A stretch of 64,000 bases of DNA from assembly GCA_963970005.1 (NCBI GenBank), contig CAXAMN010006446.1, positions 674,864 through 738,863 of the forward strand, written 5' to 3'. This stretch comes from Durusdinium trenchii. Taxonomy: Eukaryota; Sar; Dinophyceae; Suessiales; Symbiodiniaceae. Each line of letters begins with the position of its first letter. Position 1 is the first letter of the stretch. Below, one piece after another: positions 49,322-59,995 of the stretch. The position numbers were made by a program, and so were the translations under genes. The notes beneath the pieces were generated by a model, which saw nothing but the letters and a program-made list of their open reading frames with translations, did not search any database and had not been told where the DNA came from.

Positions 49322-51746
49322 ATGGCCAAAGGGCTGCGAGAGTTGGAGCCGTCACGACGTCCAGACCTTCTTTGAGTCACATCCAGAATTCCAACAGGTC
49401 GAGTTTGATGGTTGTGCAGTAGGAGTTAAATCCACTAAGGATAGACCTATTAAGAAGACATGGAGGCTCATGACCACAAGCCAACGCATCGTAGATGCAT
49501 TTTCGCAGCATAAGTGCACGCATTCCCCACACGAACATGATCACGCAGTTGGGTCTCAGACTGCAAAGACCGCCTTTTACCCTCCACAAATGGTATGTGA
49601 AATAGCCAGAGCTTTATACCCACAGAAGGTCAATCTAGCTCCAGCACCAGCCATGCCATGCGTAGTCCCAGCCGCTGCCTCTCAGGCGCGGGATGAGGAG
49701 CACAGGGTAAAAGAGCAATCCTTAAAGCACATCTCCGCACTTGCAGGAGCCGATGCATTCGCATTAGCCGTCGAAACCGATGAAGTTGCAAGCCAGATGG
49801 CAGAATGCCTGATGGAGCTTGAGACTCTCGTTCGAACTGCATTTGATATTCCTGAAGGTCCTAAACATCACGGTAAGGTTCATGCCATGGTAACTAAGTT
49901 GCTCTCTAGAGCAGAGATGTTGGCAAACCCCAAAGCCGTTGAAAAAGTTAAGGAGGAAGCGACATCCCTCACCGACATCGGTACATGGGATCTTGCTTCC
50001 GTTGAAGAGTACGATGCAGTTAAGGCTGAAGCAAAGGCTAGCAAAGTGTCCGTACACTTTGGCCGCTTAATGACTATCGCCTCAATTAAATTTTGGGAAT
50101 TAGCTGAACACCTTCACAAAATGAAGGGGCGAATAGTATATCGCGGCGATTGTGCACGCGACGAGAACGGCGTCGCCGCCGTCTACGAAGAGTTGGGTGC
50201 AAACCCAACATCCGTACAGGGCTTAAACGCCTGCCTAGCCTACGGCTCCCTGCCGGGGCACGCATGCACGGCGGCAGACGCCGTGAAAGCGTACGTCCAA
50301 GCCTTTCTCAAGAGTAAGTATAAAACATGGATCGAGCTTCCACCAGAACTCCGTCCGGAGTGGTGGAAGGGAAAATTCACCCGCCCAGTTGTACTTCTTG
50401 TGAGAGCGCTGTATGGACACCCCGATGCAGGCGGAATGTGGGAATACCACCTAAAGGGGATTTTGAAGAAGATGAACGGTGAGGAGATTCCTGAGTACCC
50501 CGGAAATTTTTATTTCAAAGGAACGGGCCTCATGCTATCTACGTATGTAGACGACTTGACATTATCCGGACCATGCGAGCACCACGCTCCGTTCTGGAAG
50601 CAATTAATGTCAGAAGTCAACGTAGAGCCTCCCGAAACCATCTACAGAATCCTCGGAAGAAATCATGTTTACGCCAGTTTCAATAAAGTTCAGGGTGAAG
50701 AGAACGCTGCTTTAGGCGCGGCTCCAGATGCATTGATTTTCGACATGAAGGACTATGCCCAACAAACCATAGACCTTTATAAAAGCGTAGCTAAAGTCGA
50801 TAAAATCAAGTCTGCACAAACTCCCTTCATCCCTGACGGAACATGGTCAAAGGAGGACGAGGACTCTCCTGGAGAACTCGCCCCCAAAGCATGTTCAATA
50901 CTAATGAAGGCCCTTTGGTTGGCCCGCCTGTCTAGACCGGATATCCTTAAGCCCATTAACGACTTAGCAACTAAGGTCCAAGCCTGGACCCGAGTGCACG
51001 ATAAGAAGTTATTAAGGCTAATCCAATACCTCCAATACTCGTTAGACTACAGACTGACCGCCTCTTGCCAAGACGATCCGAAGGATCTCAGGCTTGAGCT
51101 GTACGTCGATGCGGATTTCGGAGGCGATTCCGGTGACGTGAAGTCAACCTCAGGCGGCTTCCTAGCACTAAAAGGTCCTAACACCTTTTTCCCACTTGCG
51201 TGGATCTCGAAAAGACAGACATCCACTTCACGCTCCACCACGGAGTCAGAAGTGGTAAGTTTGGCACACTCTTTGTACCAGGAGGGCATACCTGCCCTCC
51301 AGCTCTGGGAGAAGCTCTTGCAGAGGCCGGTGGACCTGGTTATCCACGAGGACAACCAAGCCACCATTATAGTCGTTCGTAAGGGGTATTCCCCCAAACT
51401 TCGACATATCGGCCGCACACACAAGATTAACCTCTCGTCCCTAAAAGAGTGTCTCGATGACCCATGCATCAATGTGCAATACATCGACACCAACGAACAG
51501 GCCGCCGACATCTTTACTAAAGCACTACCACCACAAAAGTGGTACAAAGCTTTATGCCTCCTAGGCATACGTACTGACATACGCGAGCCAAAGCCATCCC
51601 TCAGGGATCGAAGCTTTTCGTTAGGAGCCGATGTAGGCGCCAAAGCCGCTGCTCAATGCGCGGTAATTAACGCATGTACAGCAACACATGACACGCCAAA
51701 ACGGCGAGGGGTGAGTCAAGAAAACACGAACAAACGTGACCCCTAA
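49206..51746 (+). CDS. pol: Reverse transcriptase and RNase H segment of pol
   Basis: Real coding starts at GGTVTFEW (about 49302). RT: SVHFGRLMTIASIKFWELAE, RGDCARDENG, the palm block AADAVKAYVQAF, VRALYGHPDAGGMWEYH and the catalytic box STYVDDLTLSG (YVDD at 50544-50555, about residue 447). RNase H: LYVDADFGGDSGDVKSTSGG, WISKRQTSTSRSTTESE, HEDNQATI and LRHIGRTHKIN, with all catalytic acids present. It ends inside the 3' LTR at 51746. No stop interrupts 815 codons, so the enzyme portion looks functional. Confidence 0.92.
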   Translation: MHDSPASMHSRFVNPSDSLLSSREAQGLSLAGGGTVTFEWPKGCESWSRHDVQTFFESHPEFQQVEFDGCAVGVKSTKDRPIKKTWRLMTTSQRIVDAFSQHKCTHSPHEHDHAVGSQTAKTAFYPPQMVCEIARALYPQKVNLAPAPAMPCVVPAAASQARDEEHRVKEQSLKHISALAGADAFALAVETDEVASQMAECLMELETLVRTAFDIPEGPKHHGKVHAMVTKLLSRAEMLANPKAVEKVKEEATSLTDIGTWDLASVEEYDAVKAEAKASKVSVHFGRLMTIASIKFWELAEHLHKMKGRIVYRGDCARDENGVAAVYEELGANPTSVQGLNACLAYGSLPGHACTAADAVKAYVQAFLKSKYKTWIELPPELRPEWWKGKFTRPVVLLVRALYGHPDAGGMWEYHLKGILKKMNGEEIPEYPGNFYFKGTGLMLSTYVDDLTLSGPCEHHAPFWKQLMSEVNVEPPETIYRILGRNHVYASFNKVQGEENAALGAAPDALIFDMKDYAQQTIDLYKSVAKVDKIKSAQTPFIPDGTWSKEDEDSPGELAPKACSILMKALWLARLSRPDILKPINDLATKVQAWTRVHDKKLLRLIQYLQYSLDYRLTASCQDDPKDLRLELYVDADFGGDSGDVKSTSGGFLALKGPNTFFPLAWISKRQTSTSRSTTESEVVSLAHSLYQEGIPALQLWEKLLQRPVDLVIHEDNQATIIVVRKGYSPKLRHIGRTHKINLSSLKECLDDPCINVQYIDTNEQAADIFTKALPPQKWYKALCLLGIRTDIREPKPSLRDRSFSLGADVGAKAAAQCAVINACTATHDTPKRRGVSQENTNKRDP
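51698..51711 (+). promoter_or_regulatory. Putative polypurine tract
   Basis: Purine-rich AAAACGGCGAGGGG directly abuts the 3' LTR start TGAGTC, the expected place for plus-strand priming. It has two pyrimidines, so it is imperfect, and it lies inside the pol reading frame. Confidence 0.5.
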
Positions 51747-52099
51747 CTTGTCATGTTATGTGTTGATTGTACAGGTGAACAAACAGCGTCATACCGACGC
51801 GCTATTGGCTCAAGAAACAGGCGCGTCCGCGTTTGTTTCAGCTTTCGCGCACGTCGGTCGCTTCGCCCGCCGTGCCGTCGCATTCGTGCTTCGTGCATTT
51901 CGTTAGGTTGCCGTAACGTGCTCCCTTACGTCCGCACACCCCCCAACTGTACACTACGGGTACCAAGTGTTCTGACACCCCCCGCCGTGTACCGACCCGA
52001 CAGAGGGTCATCCACTCCATTGCATATCTTGCGGTAACCCTCCCCATCAATAGATTGTGGTGGTTATTCCTTGATATCCCGGAGTCCTTGTCATTTTCA
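51712..52099 (+). repeat. 3' LTR
   Basis: 388 bp, TGAGTC...TTTTCA. It differs from the 5' LTR only at 51713 (G for A) and 51829 (G for A). It carries the end of the pol ORF, TTGGCTCAAG at 51805-51814, and TTCGTTAGG at 51899-51907. Confidence 0.93.
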
Positions 52100-52105
52100 T
52101 TAAGT

Positions 52106-54100
52106 AGCAGCGAATTACCCAAACGCGCCGATGAGAACCTGAATCAGACACCTGTCCTTATAACCACTACCTTAAGAACCATTCGTCGGGAGCTTGGAAA
52201 ACAACAGCCGCGCCAGTATTTGGGTGTTCAGTATATCACGTACGAAAGTAGATGAAGACGTCAAATACCTTTAACATCCTTTAACCCCCTTCAATTTCTA
52301 GTCTTTTTCCCTAACTGAGCACATGCTTTCATTTGTTCAACTTGGTGAGCAGAATCGACTCTCCAATGACTGAAAAGTGCTGGTTTTGGAAAAATCCTCC
52401 AAGGTTTGATTGTTATGTTTGGTACGATGCTTTATCTTCGGATGGGTACCCTGTCTTGAACCTCCAGCAAGTGGGGCATCTCAATATAGCGGGTCCCCAT
52501 CAACCATCCATAGATTCATATGGATCAATAAAACTTTGATTAACAGCTAGAAAGCCCAAACCACAGCCAGTTGGTTTCCCAGTCCATTGTTCATGTTGAG
52601 GTCAATCAAAGTCCCCTCCGGTATTGATTTGCAGTAGTCTTTGCGACTTCGCTGTTTGCAAACTCGCGCCCAGACGGTGGCGATCCGAGCTATTTCCTTT
52701 GGCAAGCCTACCTCGTGTGGCTCAGCGGCGTGGGGAACCGTGTGGAGATGGTTTGGTGCCAATGCCGCCTGAACCACCCAAGCCATCCTGGATAGCTACA
52801 AGGAGGGGAAGGAACCACTCTTCAAAATATGAATGTGACCTAGATGTGGTGGTGTTTGTATGCAGTTGAATCAGCATGTGCCTTGTTGTAGTACCCGTAT
52901 CTCCTCCAAGGGCTTGATGAGCCCGTTGGCCTGTTCAGCTATACCTTATTTTGCATCGCTAGAAGGGGACCAACCTGTTATCACCAATTGTGAGAAGATC
53001 AAGCAACTTGCAGCAACCGTGGGCAGTTCCAATGGTTACAGTTCCCCATATTCATGAATTTCGCCATGGGCACGGGGTTTCAGTCAACCAAAGAAGATCC
53101 TCTTATTTTGCCACAAGTCCGCACAGGGCCCCTAGTTTGTGTTGAAACTCTCAAAGACATTCAAAGACAAGAGTCGATGTTCAGGAGTCGCCAGAGAATG
53201 GTACCGAGGCTATGCCCACTGTAATACAGGTATATATAATGAAATATAATGAAATATATAGTTTCAAAGCACTTACCACCAGCTCAGCCCCACCAGCGAC
53301 AGAGTAGGGATTTGTTCGTCTCGGATTGAACAATGTCCGGCAAGGTTGCAAACAGAAGTGCAGCTGCAGATGATGTTCGATCATCTCCAAGGTTTCCTAT
53401 CCCCAGCTGAAATTGAAAGAAGACAGTTTCCCAGCCATCTCATCGTGTTTTTCCTGCATTTTGCTAGAAAAGAGAGGGCATCAGCAAGCTTCATCATCCA
53501 TGATGAACAAGAAGTCAATTCCCCCAAGTGACTCTTCTCGATCCGGCCATTGGGTAGGTGTTCGCCGTACGGCCCCTCGGGCGCCAAAGCGGCGGAGAAT
53601 TCGGCGAGTTTGAATAGCCTCCCTACCTTGGATCAGTATCCCCTAACCCCTGGACATTCCCTGTAGAAATTGATACCATGGAGGGACATTCCCTGTGCAT
53701 GGATACCACTAACCTCCAAAAGGAGCTGACGAAGGTGGGCGACGTTCGCACTGTACGTTCCACGAGGCATCATTTGGTGGCGGCATTCGCCTTTGGCTGC
53801 GCCTTACGAATGAAGGTATCTTGGCCGCTAAACCCGTGTGGCACAACGGCTTAATTGATTTGTGTTGCGCCATAAATCAGGATGATCATGGGCCAGTTGT
53901 TGGTGCCTATGGTGGTAGAGGGTACCCTGAATGCGAGACCTCCACCAACACTTAGCCGCTTCAAGCTGCACAAGGGTTGCTTAGAGGATTCGTCACTTGG
54001 GGCCGAAAAAGAGGTAAGAGGCCATTTGAGAGAGTCAAGCAACTCCAAGTCCAGGAAGGAGGTCACCAGCTCCATTCACAGCTGTCCTTCTTCTCGTTTT
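52106..54100. other. Host flank; no gene recognised
   Basis: Low GC, with unbiased frames. ATATAATGAAATATAATGAA at about 53233-53252 is a short direct repeat. GGACATTCCCTGT is repeated at about 53652 and 53684. Confidence 0.35.
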
Positions 54101-55330
54101 TTCCATGCCAAAAGATCCACGTGTGGATTTTGTTGAAGAAAGCAGAGCTATCAGCTCTACAAGTGGTGCTTTCTTGGCTTTCTTCTGTCCTTTCAATCCA
54201 TGGAAGATGGCCCATCCACCAAGCAGCTACCCTCTCGGTCCATCCACCAACTCAGAAACCAATCCAGCCGGTCCACGGGGGTCTACGCTGGGGAGGCTTT
54301 GGGGGGCCAAGACTGCAAGAAGTGGGGGGCCAAGCTGACAAATCCCAAGAATGCAGGACGCAAGAAGTGGGTTTGGAAGTCAGGTTCGAGGTCAGATGTT
54401 CGGAAGTGGATGAAGCAGCAGTCAGACTTGTTGCCCATGGGAAGCAGGTAGCCTGCAAACTAAGCAGCTGATACAGGCATGTGTCCTTTTGAGTGCAGTT
54501 CTACCCTACATATTACCTGTACATGTGGTGCCTGCTTGGTTGCGGGTTTCCTAGTTGGAAAGTAGGTCCCAACCATGCTTACCCCGAGCATTGAATGTTT
54601 CATCAGAGCGACTTCGCCATGGAGTTGCTCGTATCTTTGGATGCTTGTTGAGGGGTTGATACAAAGGCAAACTGCATCAACTGACACTCCTTGAGCCGTC
54701 ATAGTCCATGTGTGATGTCTATGTCAATGTCGCGCCTGACTTCGAGTTTTTGATAGTTTTTGTCTCCCAGCTCAGTTTTGTGTTTTTGTTTAGATGCCTG
54801 GATGTCTCTTCGTCTTGTTCTGGACCTTTGGATCTTGGACATTTGGATTTCTGATCTCGGCAGGGCGCTGACCTTCCTCGGTCGGCGGCCTGGCCTCGGC
54901 GTCGGCAGGTCTGTACTGGGCTGGCAGCCTTCGGCCTGGCACGGCTGCCCGGTGGGCCGAAGGAGAATCAGATGCCATGGGGTTCCTGTCGTGTTTGAGC
55001 AGAGAAAGGCTAGCTTGAAGGCGATGCACCTGGCCGCCCTGTGGGTTTTCTTATGGCGCCAGAGATGAAGGAAAGTCACCAAACTGCACGTATGGTTTGA
55101 GGGGGCGTGAGCTTGCTTGCTCAAAATCACATTGTTCCGAGCACTAGTCACCCCGAGGGTGCATGACTACCACAGTCATGAGACGACATCAACGGGGGCT
55201 CCAAACCCTGGTAGTTGACCTCATTAGTAGCAGACTAGTCTATTTGGTCCATTCACATCTAGTAGTAGTTGACCTATTTGGTTTATTTTCGCTGGTCAAC
55301 CGAGGTCCCCCGCCCATTCGTATAGTTCTG
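54101..55330. other. No gene recognised; GC-rich block at 54860-55060
   Basis: The block at 54860-55060 is open in several frames on both strands (plus 54760-55068, minus 54699-55151). It may be part of a dispersed repeat, since TTGAAGGCGATGCACCTGGC has a familiar look, but I cannot show this from one window. Confidence 0.3.
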
Positions 55331-55435
55331 TGTACCGAGGCATCCGGCCTGAAGGAATCACAGGTCGAGGAATTCTGGGCACGTGTAGGGCGCAAGAACC
55401 TCAAGCCTCCTATTTGCAGCTTAAGGATGGTTAAG
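55331..55435 (+). CDS. Possible plus-strand exon, unassigned
   Basis: Within the frame 55163-55456 the segment RIVLCTEASGLKESQVEEFW then ARVGRKNLKPP reads like protein. TGTACCGAG|G is an acceptor-like site. Codon bias is modest. No family recognised. Confidence 0.25.
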
Positions 55436-55504
55436 GTATATATGTCATCCCCTTGAAAACAATTGACCGTGCATCAGGATGCATGAACACCCACCTACTT
55501 CCAG

Positions 55505-55635
55505 GATTTGAGGCCCTTTCTTTCCCTCTCGCGACGACCTTCACACACCGAATCTGCCGAATCCACGCGGGAGATCTCTACCAAACCGGTGGTGTAGATC
55601 TCCAGTGTTGTCCGCGGCTCGGCCGAGATCTTTGA
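55505..55635. CDS. Exon-like island, strand ambiguous
   Basis: Plus reads TFTHRICRIHAGDLYQTGGV; minus reads EPRTTLEIYTTGLVEISRVD. AGATCTCTACCAAACCGGTG and the following GTAGATCT make a local inverted repeat. Neither reading is recognised. Confidence 0.2.
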
Positions 55636-57013
55636 GCTTCCAGTGCTCTACATGAACCACCGAGAGTTCATCGCGCCTGGACCGAACGAAGCCGTTTTTC
55701 GGGTCGAAGGTGTTTTTGACTCAGTTTTGGGTCGATGTTGGGAATGAGGACGAGGGTTCCTATCCAGGAGTTCAGTGGATAAGCTGCAAAGCTAATTTTA
55801 TTTGGGGGCATTGGTGTCTCCACTCAACGGGAAGAGGTGGAAAAAAGGCTCACCACTTTCATGTTGCAGGAAAACGGCTGAAGGGGTGAGTGTTGAAGAG
55901 TCCAAATGAAGCCAGAAAACAGCGGAGTTGGTATGTTTTGGTCACCCTGGTGATTAACCAGCACAGCAACAGGTGGTGGTTTGAGATGTGTTGATGTTCA
56001 ACATTTACTTGGGATGATTGAATCCACTTTTTTAGAGTGTGTTCAAATTACAAACCAGTATGGCCCGCCCAGTTTCCCTCTTATGGTCACTGATGAAAAA
56101 GAGGCTCCACATTAAGAGCATCGCAGGTACTGCTAGGACAGCTTTTTGATGGTGTGGAGAAACCAATAGCAAAGCTGATTCAGGTGATTATCATAGCATA
56201 TTGTATGAACAACGTTTGTGCGATTTCACATCTGCCCTGATTGTATAAAATTGCGTTTGATAAGGAGAAGGAGAATCGACTTTAGAACCTTTGGGATGTG
56301 GATAGGTTACCCAGCCATCAAATACACCCGATCCACGTTTTTCATTCCTTCTTCGCGCGCACTCTGTGCCACATGTCTCGCGCTGTGTGCTGGTGAGGTT
56401 TATGCTGAGAACCCTGTGGAGTGGTTCCAAGACATCAGGCATGGGTGGTCGCTTGCGTTTGATGAGTGACCAGGCCATGGTTGCGTTGTTCACATGTTTG
56501 CACGTCCATGTTCTGCGCTTGTTACGTCATGGTCAACGGTGATGATTCTACGTTCCAGTCTGTTCCAGGCAACCGGTGATGATACGGATGTTCATTAAAA
56601 CAGGCAGACCTCCGGAAACAGACCAACACCCATCGATGCCCTGCTTTGGACATCGAAAGAGCTGATCCTTCAGATCCAGCGAAGATTCCAACTCTAAAGA
56701 GTGAGAACTCGGGGTCACAGGAAACCCCTACGTTCGGCACCAACTGCCAGAATGCGCGTTGGAAGTCCGCGTTTCAACGCATACGATCACTCCTACCTTC
56801 CTCGCTCGGTATGAAGATTCCTTGCTGACTCCAAAGTTTGAGTTGGCGCCAGAAGTCTCCTTCGCAGGTGTGAAGTGCAGACTTGTGTTGATCCGGCTTA
56901 CTTCTCTCTTGCAAGCAGCACGAAGTATTGGTTTGGCTTTAGTCTTTGCTGCATGTAGGTTACAAGCTGGATGTCCTGGATGATGTTCGGGCAGCTCACT
57001 GCCTCTACACAGA
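55636..57013. other. No gene recognised
   Basis: No exon-like islands or repeats that I can support. Confidence 0.35.
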
Positions 57014-57269
57014 CCTGGATAGAGTACTAGCAAAGGCTCTGGTCATCTCCAATCGCTGCGGCCAGGCTTCGCCTGACAACTTTATCGCTGCTGCCTACGA
57101 TGCAACATGTGGCCTTGAAAAGCCATATGCTGAAAACTCGACAGCAGTTCAGTTCATTGGACCTCGTGAAGGCAGTTGGCTGAGGCAGACTGAGCTGAAG
57201 TTCGGATTTGCAGACAAAGTTGCTGTTGATTCTGAACTTGCCATCCTCAGAGCCAACTTCAGGCAATGA
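57014..57269 (+). CDS. Possible plus-strand exon ending in a stop, unassigned
   Basis: CTCTACACAG|A precedes an open frame reading ALVISNRCGQASPDNFIAAA, then YAENSTAVQFIGPREGSWLR and FGFADKVAVDSELAILRANF, ending in TGA. Amino-acid composition is protein-like though codon bias is weak. It could be the last exon of an unknown gene. Confidence 0.3.
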
Positions 57270-57475
57270 GCCCAGAGGAACTTGCAGCAATTTTTCTGGC
57301 GAAGAATGTCCCTGGAAGGAGGTACAGGCCAATCAGTGAGAATGCAGAACAATGTGACGCGCTTTGGTTCTCCTCTCTGTCGCACAATTGGCCGACCAAG
57401 AAGGAAAGCCCTGAGCTTCCACCGAATAACCAATTCATGGGTTACACGAAAGGGGCGGGCGGGGCCTGTCCTACT

Positions 57476-58092
57476 TGGAAACTCATTGGCCCGTGTGGCT
57501 TCGCACAGTTTGGCTTGCAAACTCATTAGCCTTTTTGGCTTGCAAACTCATTAGCCNNNNNNNNNNNNNNNNNNNNNNNNNNNNNNNNNNNNNNNNNNNN
57601 NNNNNNNNNNNNNNNNNNNNNNNNNNNNNNNNNNNNNNNNNNNNNNNNNNNNNNNNTAGCCTTTTTGGCTTGCAAACTCATTAGCCTTTTTGGCTTGCAA
57701 ACTCATTAGCCTTTTTGGCTTGCAAACTCATTAGCCTTTTTGGCTTGCAAACTCATTAGCCTTTTTGGCTTGCAAATTCATTAGCCTTTTTGGCTTGCAA
57801 ACTCATTAGCCTTTTTGGCTTGCAAACTCATTAGCCTTTTTGGCTCGCAAACTCATTAGCCTTTTTGGCTTGCAAACTCATTAGCCTTTTTGGCTTGCAA
57901 GCTCATTAGCCTTTTTGGCTTGCAAACTCATTAGCCTTTTTGGCGTGCAAACTCATCAGCCTTTTTGGCTTGCAAACTCATTAGCCTTTTTTGGCTTGCA
58001 ATTTCATTAGCGTTTTTGGCTTGCAAACTCATTAGCCTTTTTGGCTTGCAATTTCATTAGCCTTTTTGGCCTGCAAGCTCATTAGCCTTTTT
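57476..58092 (+). repeat. 25-bp satellite array with assembly gap
   Basis: At least 20 copies of a 25-bp unit containing TAGCCTTTTTGGCT then TGCAAACTCAT. The core AGCC-TTTTT-GGCT is a perfect hairpin. The first units (57476-57520) and last units are degenerate, as expected for array edges. Variants include GGCGTGCAA and GGCCTGCAA. Frames across it (SLFGLQTH and PFWLANSL) are artefacts. True copy number is unknown because of the gap. Confidence 0.9.
57557..57656. other. Assembly gap, 100 N
   Basis: Exactly 100 N inside the satellite, a conventional placeholder for a gap of unknown size. Confidence 0.98.
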
Positions 58093-58314
58093 GAGCATAC
58101 AGTTGGGCCCCAAAGCCATCCAAAACCCCAATTCTAATTTTCCAGCATTCCAGGTCCCTCAGTCTACCATTCCGTTTTCAGATTGGCCAAGAGATTCCTC
58201 AAAGGTGCACAAGCCCCTTTTCTACCAGGTCTCCCAAAGAATAATCTCTCCCAAGCCCTTCAAAAAGGGGTCCCAAAACCTTGCCATGAAGTTGGTGGCT
58301 GCAACCGCGTCTTC

Positions 58315-58459
58315 CACTCCCATCTCGGTCTCCCCACACCGAACACCGAACACCGCATCTTCCAGGCAGGTCGAACTCTTCTGGGCCACGTTGACGGTCT
58401 GGTTTCGCCTGGCGCGGGGCGGGCGCGGGCGCTCGGATCGCTTGGGCGCTCGGATGCGG
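58315..58459 (+). CDS. Exon-like GC island, low confidence
   Basis: One plus frame reads GRTLLGHVDGLVSPGAGRAR then ALGSLGRSDA ending at GCG|GTGAAC; another reads FWATLTVWFRLARGGRGRSD. The minus strand is open too (DAVFGVRCGETEMGVEDAVA). No family recognised. Confidence 0.2.
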
Positions 58460-59995
58460 TGAACACTCGAGAGTGGTGGTGTACCCAAGTGGTTCTGGAG
58501 TCCAAAAGCAGTTCCGGGGTTTGCTCGTACTCTCGAGTCATATGAGTTTGAGTCTTTTGTGACCACTTGGGTCAAACCACCAGTCTACCGAGATGGGTCA
58601 TACCAGTGGTCAAGACCTGTGGAGTCTTTACGTGTGTTTGCGGTCATACCAAGTGGCCATACCTAGGCCTAGCCGGGCCTAGCATCATCACCGTACCAGG
58701 ACCCGGCCGTGACGAACCAACCCCAATCTACTCAGTTTTGTGTTGACGATGTTGCGGCGATGACCATGTTGTGCAAAACACTTAACAATGCCAAGGTGCC
58801 TCCAACTACATTGTTTCACCACTTGCTTTGATGGCCTGTTGATGGCCTGTTGCAACTCTTTTCCATCAACAGACATATATGAACTCTTAGAAAACTAAAT
58901 ATAAAAACTAAATAGGAAAAAGCATAAACAAAACTAAATATATTATACATATATATATATATCATTCTGATGACCACCTCCAATCCTCATGCTCCTGGCT
59001 GCCTTTCTCGAGGCCCACCTTGGTCTACCTCTACTCGCTGATCTTTTGGTCCGAAGACCTCAATCGGCTCTCCACCAAGGACATGAAAAAAGACCTCGGT
59101 GGTGTTGTTTCAGGTCGGTTTTGAGGATGTTGGAACCTGTAAACAGGTTAGGATCACAGACTGAACGTATTTCTCCGAACGTGATCGACGAGCGCAGTGG
59201 TCTTGCCCCAACCTGCCGGACCATGGCGTGGCAGCCAAGATGGAGGCTTCAGTGCCAGTGGACGAAAGGGGTCTACGGCGGAATAGTGTGGAAGGCATGG
59301 TTCGTGGGAAGTGACTTTTTCAGGGCGGCTCCACGCACTCTTGGGTAGGGTAGTTGTCAAAGGTCCACATGCAGTGCTGAAGCCCACCAAGGAATATATC
59401 TCACCCCCCAGGATGTGGGCCATCATGTGATGAGGTGGTCGACCGCTTGTCGACAAACTTTCTGCATTTTTTGGATGTGTCCACTTTGAGTGTGCGGGTT
59501 CACCTGCGATGAGTTGTGGTGGTTGAAGCAGACCGAGATTCGATCCAGGCAAAGGCTGCGCGCTTAGCCTGGGCCCAGACGACCGTATACCAGCGGGTCG
59601 GGGGGTATGCGGCGACTGACTGTCTGGGTAGGTTGAAGGTTGAAGGTGACATCATAAAGACGATACCCCAAAACCATACCCCAACGATACCCCGGTCGAG
59701 TGCAAAAGGGAAGTTCGACAGTGCCCATGGGCAAGTCCGCAAAGGGGCAGTCTTGTGTCTTCGTGGAGTGCAGGCAGGCAGGCTGGAGCAGCCCTCCGTG
59801 CGGTGATCCTTCCGCACTTCACAGAGCTCGTCACACTTCCAGTGTTTGCAGGGGATGCTCTCAGATACCAAACATTGTAAAACAATACGGGACGTCCTAA
59901 CTTTGAATGAATACAGCTTAAGCAAGTAATATAGAAAACAAATCAGATGGTCTCTTGGCATGATGGTTTGATGTCGTGGCAGCGTGGGATTTCAG
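58460..59995. other. No gene recognised
   Basis: Palindromic CCTAGGCCTAGCCGGGCCTA near 58661. An AT tract at about 58935-58962. A minus frame at 59154-59552 contains GPAGWGKTTALVDHV, which fits the P-loop pattern, but nothing around it supports an ATPase. Confidence 0.35.

Larger units (their letters stand above)
39532..51663 (+). repeat. Dispersed 18-nt bulged-hairpin family, about 15 copies inside the element
   Basis: Consensus CCGC-T-GCN-NNN-NGC-GCGG. Copies: 39532, 39619, 39754, 40411, 41131, 41605, 42231, 42552 (long loop), 43717, 43866, 43893 (short), 47376 (9-nt loop), 49672 (extra T-A pair), 50704 (degenerate) and 51646. The outer CCGC/GCGG stem and single bulge are constant; the inner stem varies as GCC/GGC or GCT/AGC. 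All are in the plus orientation. In ORF1 most encode AAASGAG-like peptides, but those at 42231 and 42552 are in another codon phase and three lie in the non-coding spacer, so selection or spread acts on nucleic acid. No convincing copy lies in the flanking DNA. Confidence 0.8.
39028..52105 (+). mobile_element. Near-intact Ty1/copia LTR retrotransposon, 13.07 kb
   Basis: 388-bp direct LTRs flank an 12.3-kb interior with order extra ORF - gag - protease - integrase - RT - RNase H, the copia order. TAAGT at 39028-39032 and 52101-52105 can be read as a 5-bp target duplication, or TAAG as 4 bp if the LTR starts at 39032. LTRs differ at 39149/51829 and at the second base, so insertion is recent. 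Oddities are its length (copia elements are usually 5-6 kb), a 1,406-codon ORF before gag, five frame changes in gag-pol, and dispersed hairpins. It inserted into host DNA that resumes at 52106. Confidence 0.93.

Noticed and set aside
57476..58092. CRISPR-like array of 25-bp repeats
   Set aside because: Units are head-to-tail with no unique spacers, the genome is eukaryotic, and no cas gene is near. It is a satellite.
59154..59552. P-loop GPAGWGKTT on the minus strand, suggesting an ATPase
   Set aside because: The motif is short, the frame has no codon bias, and no Walker B or other ATPase motif follows within the open frame.
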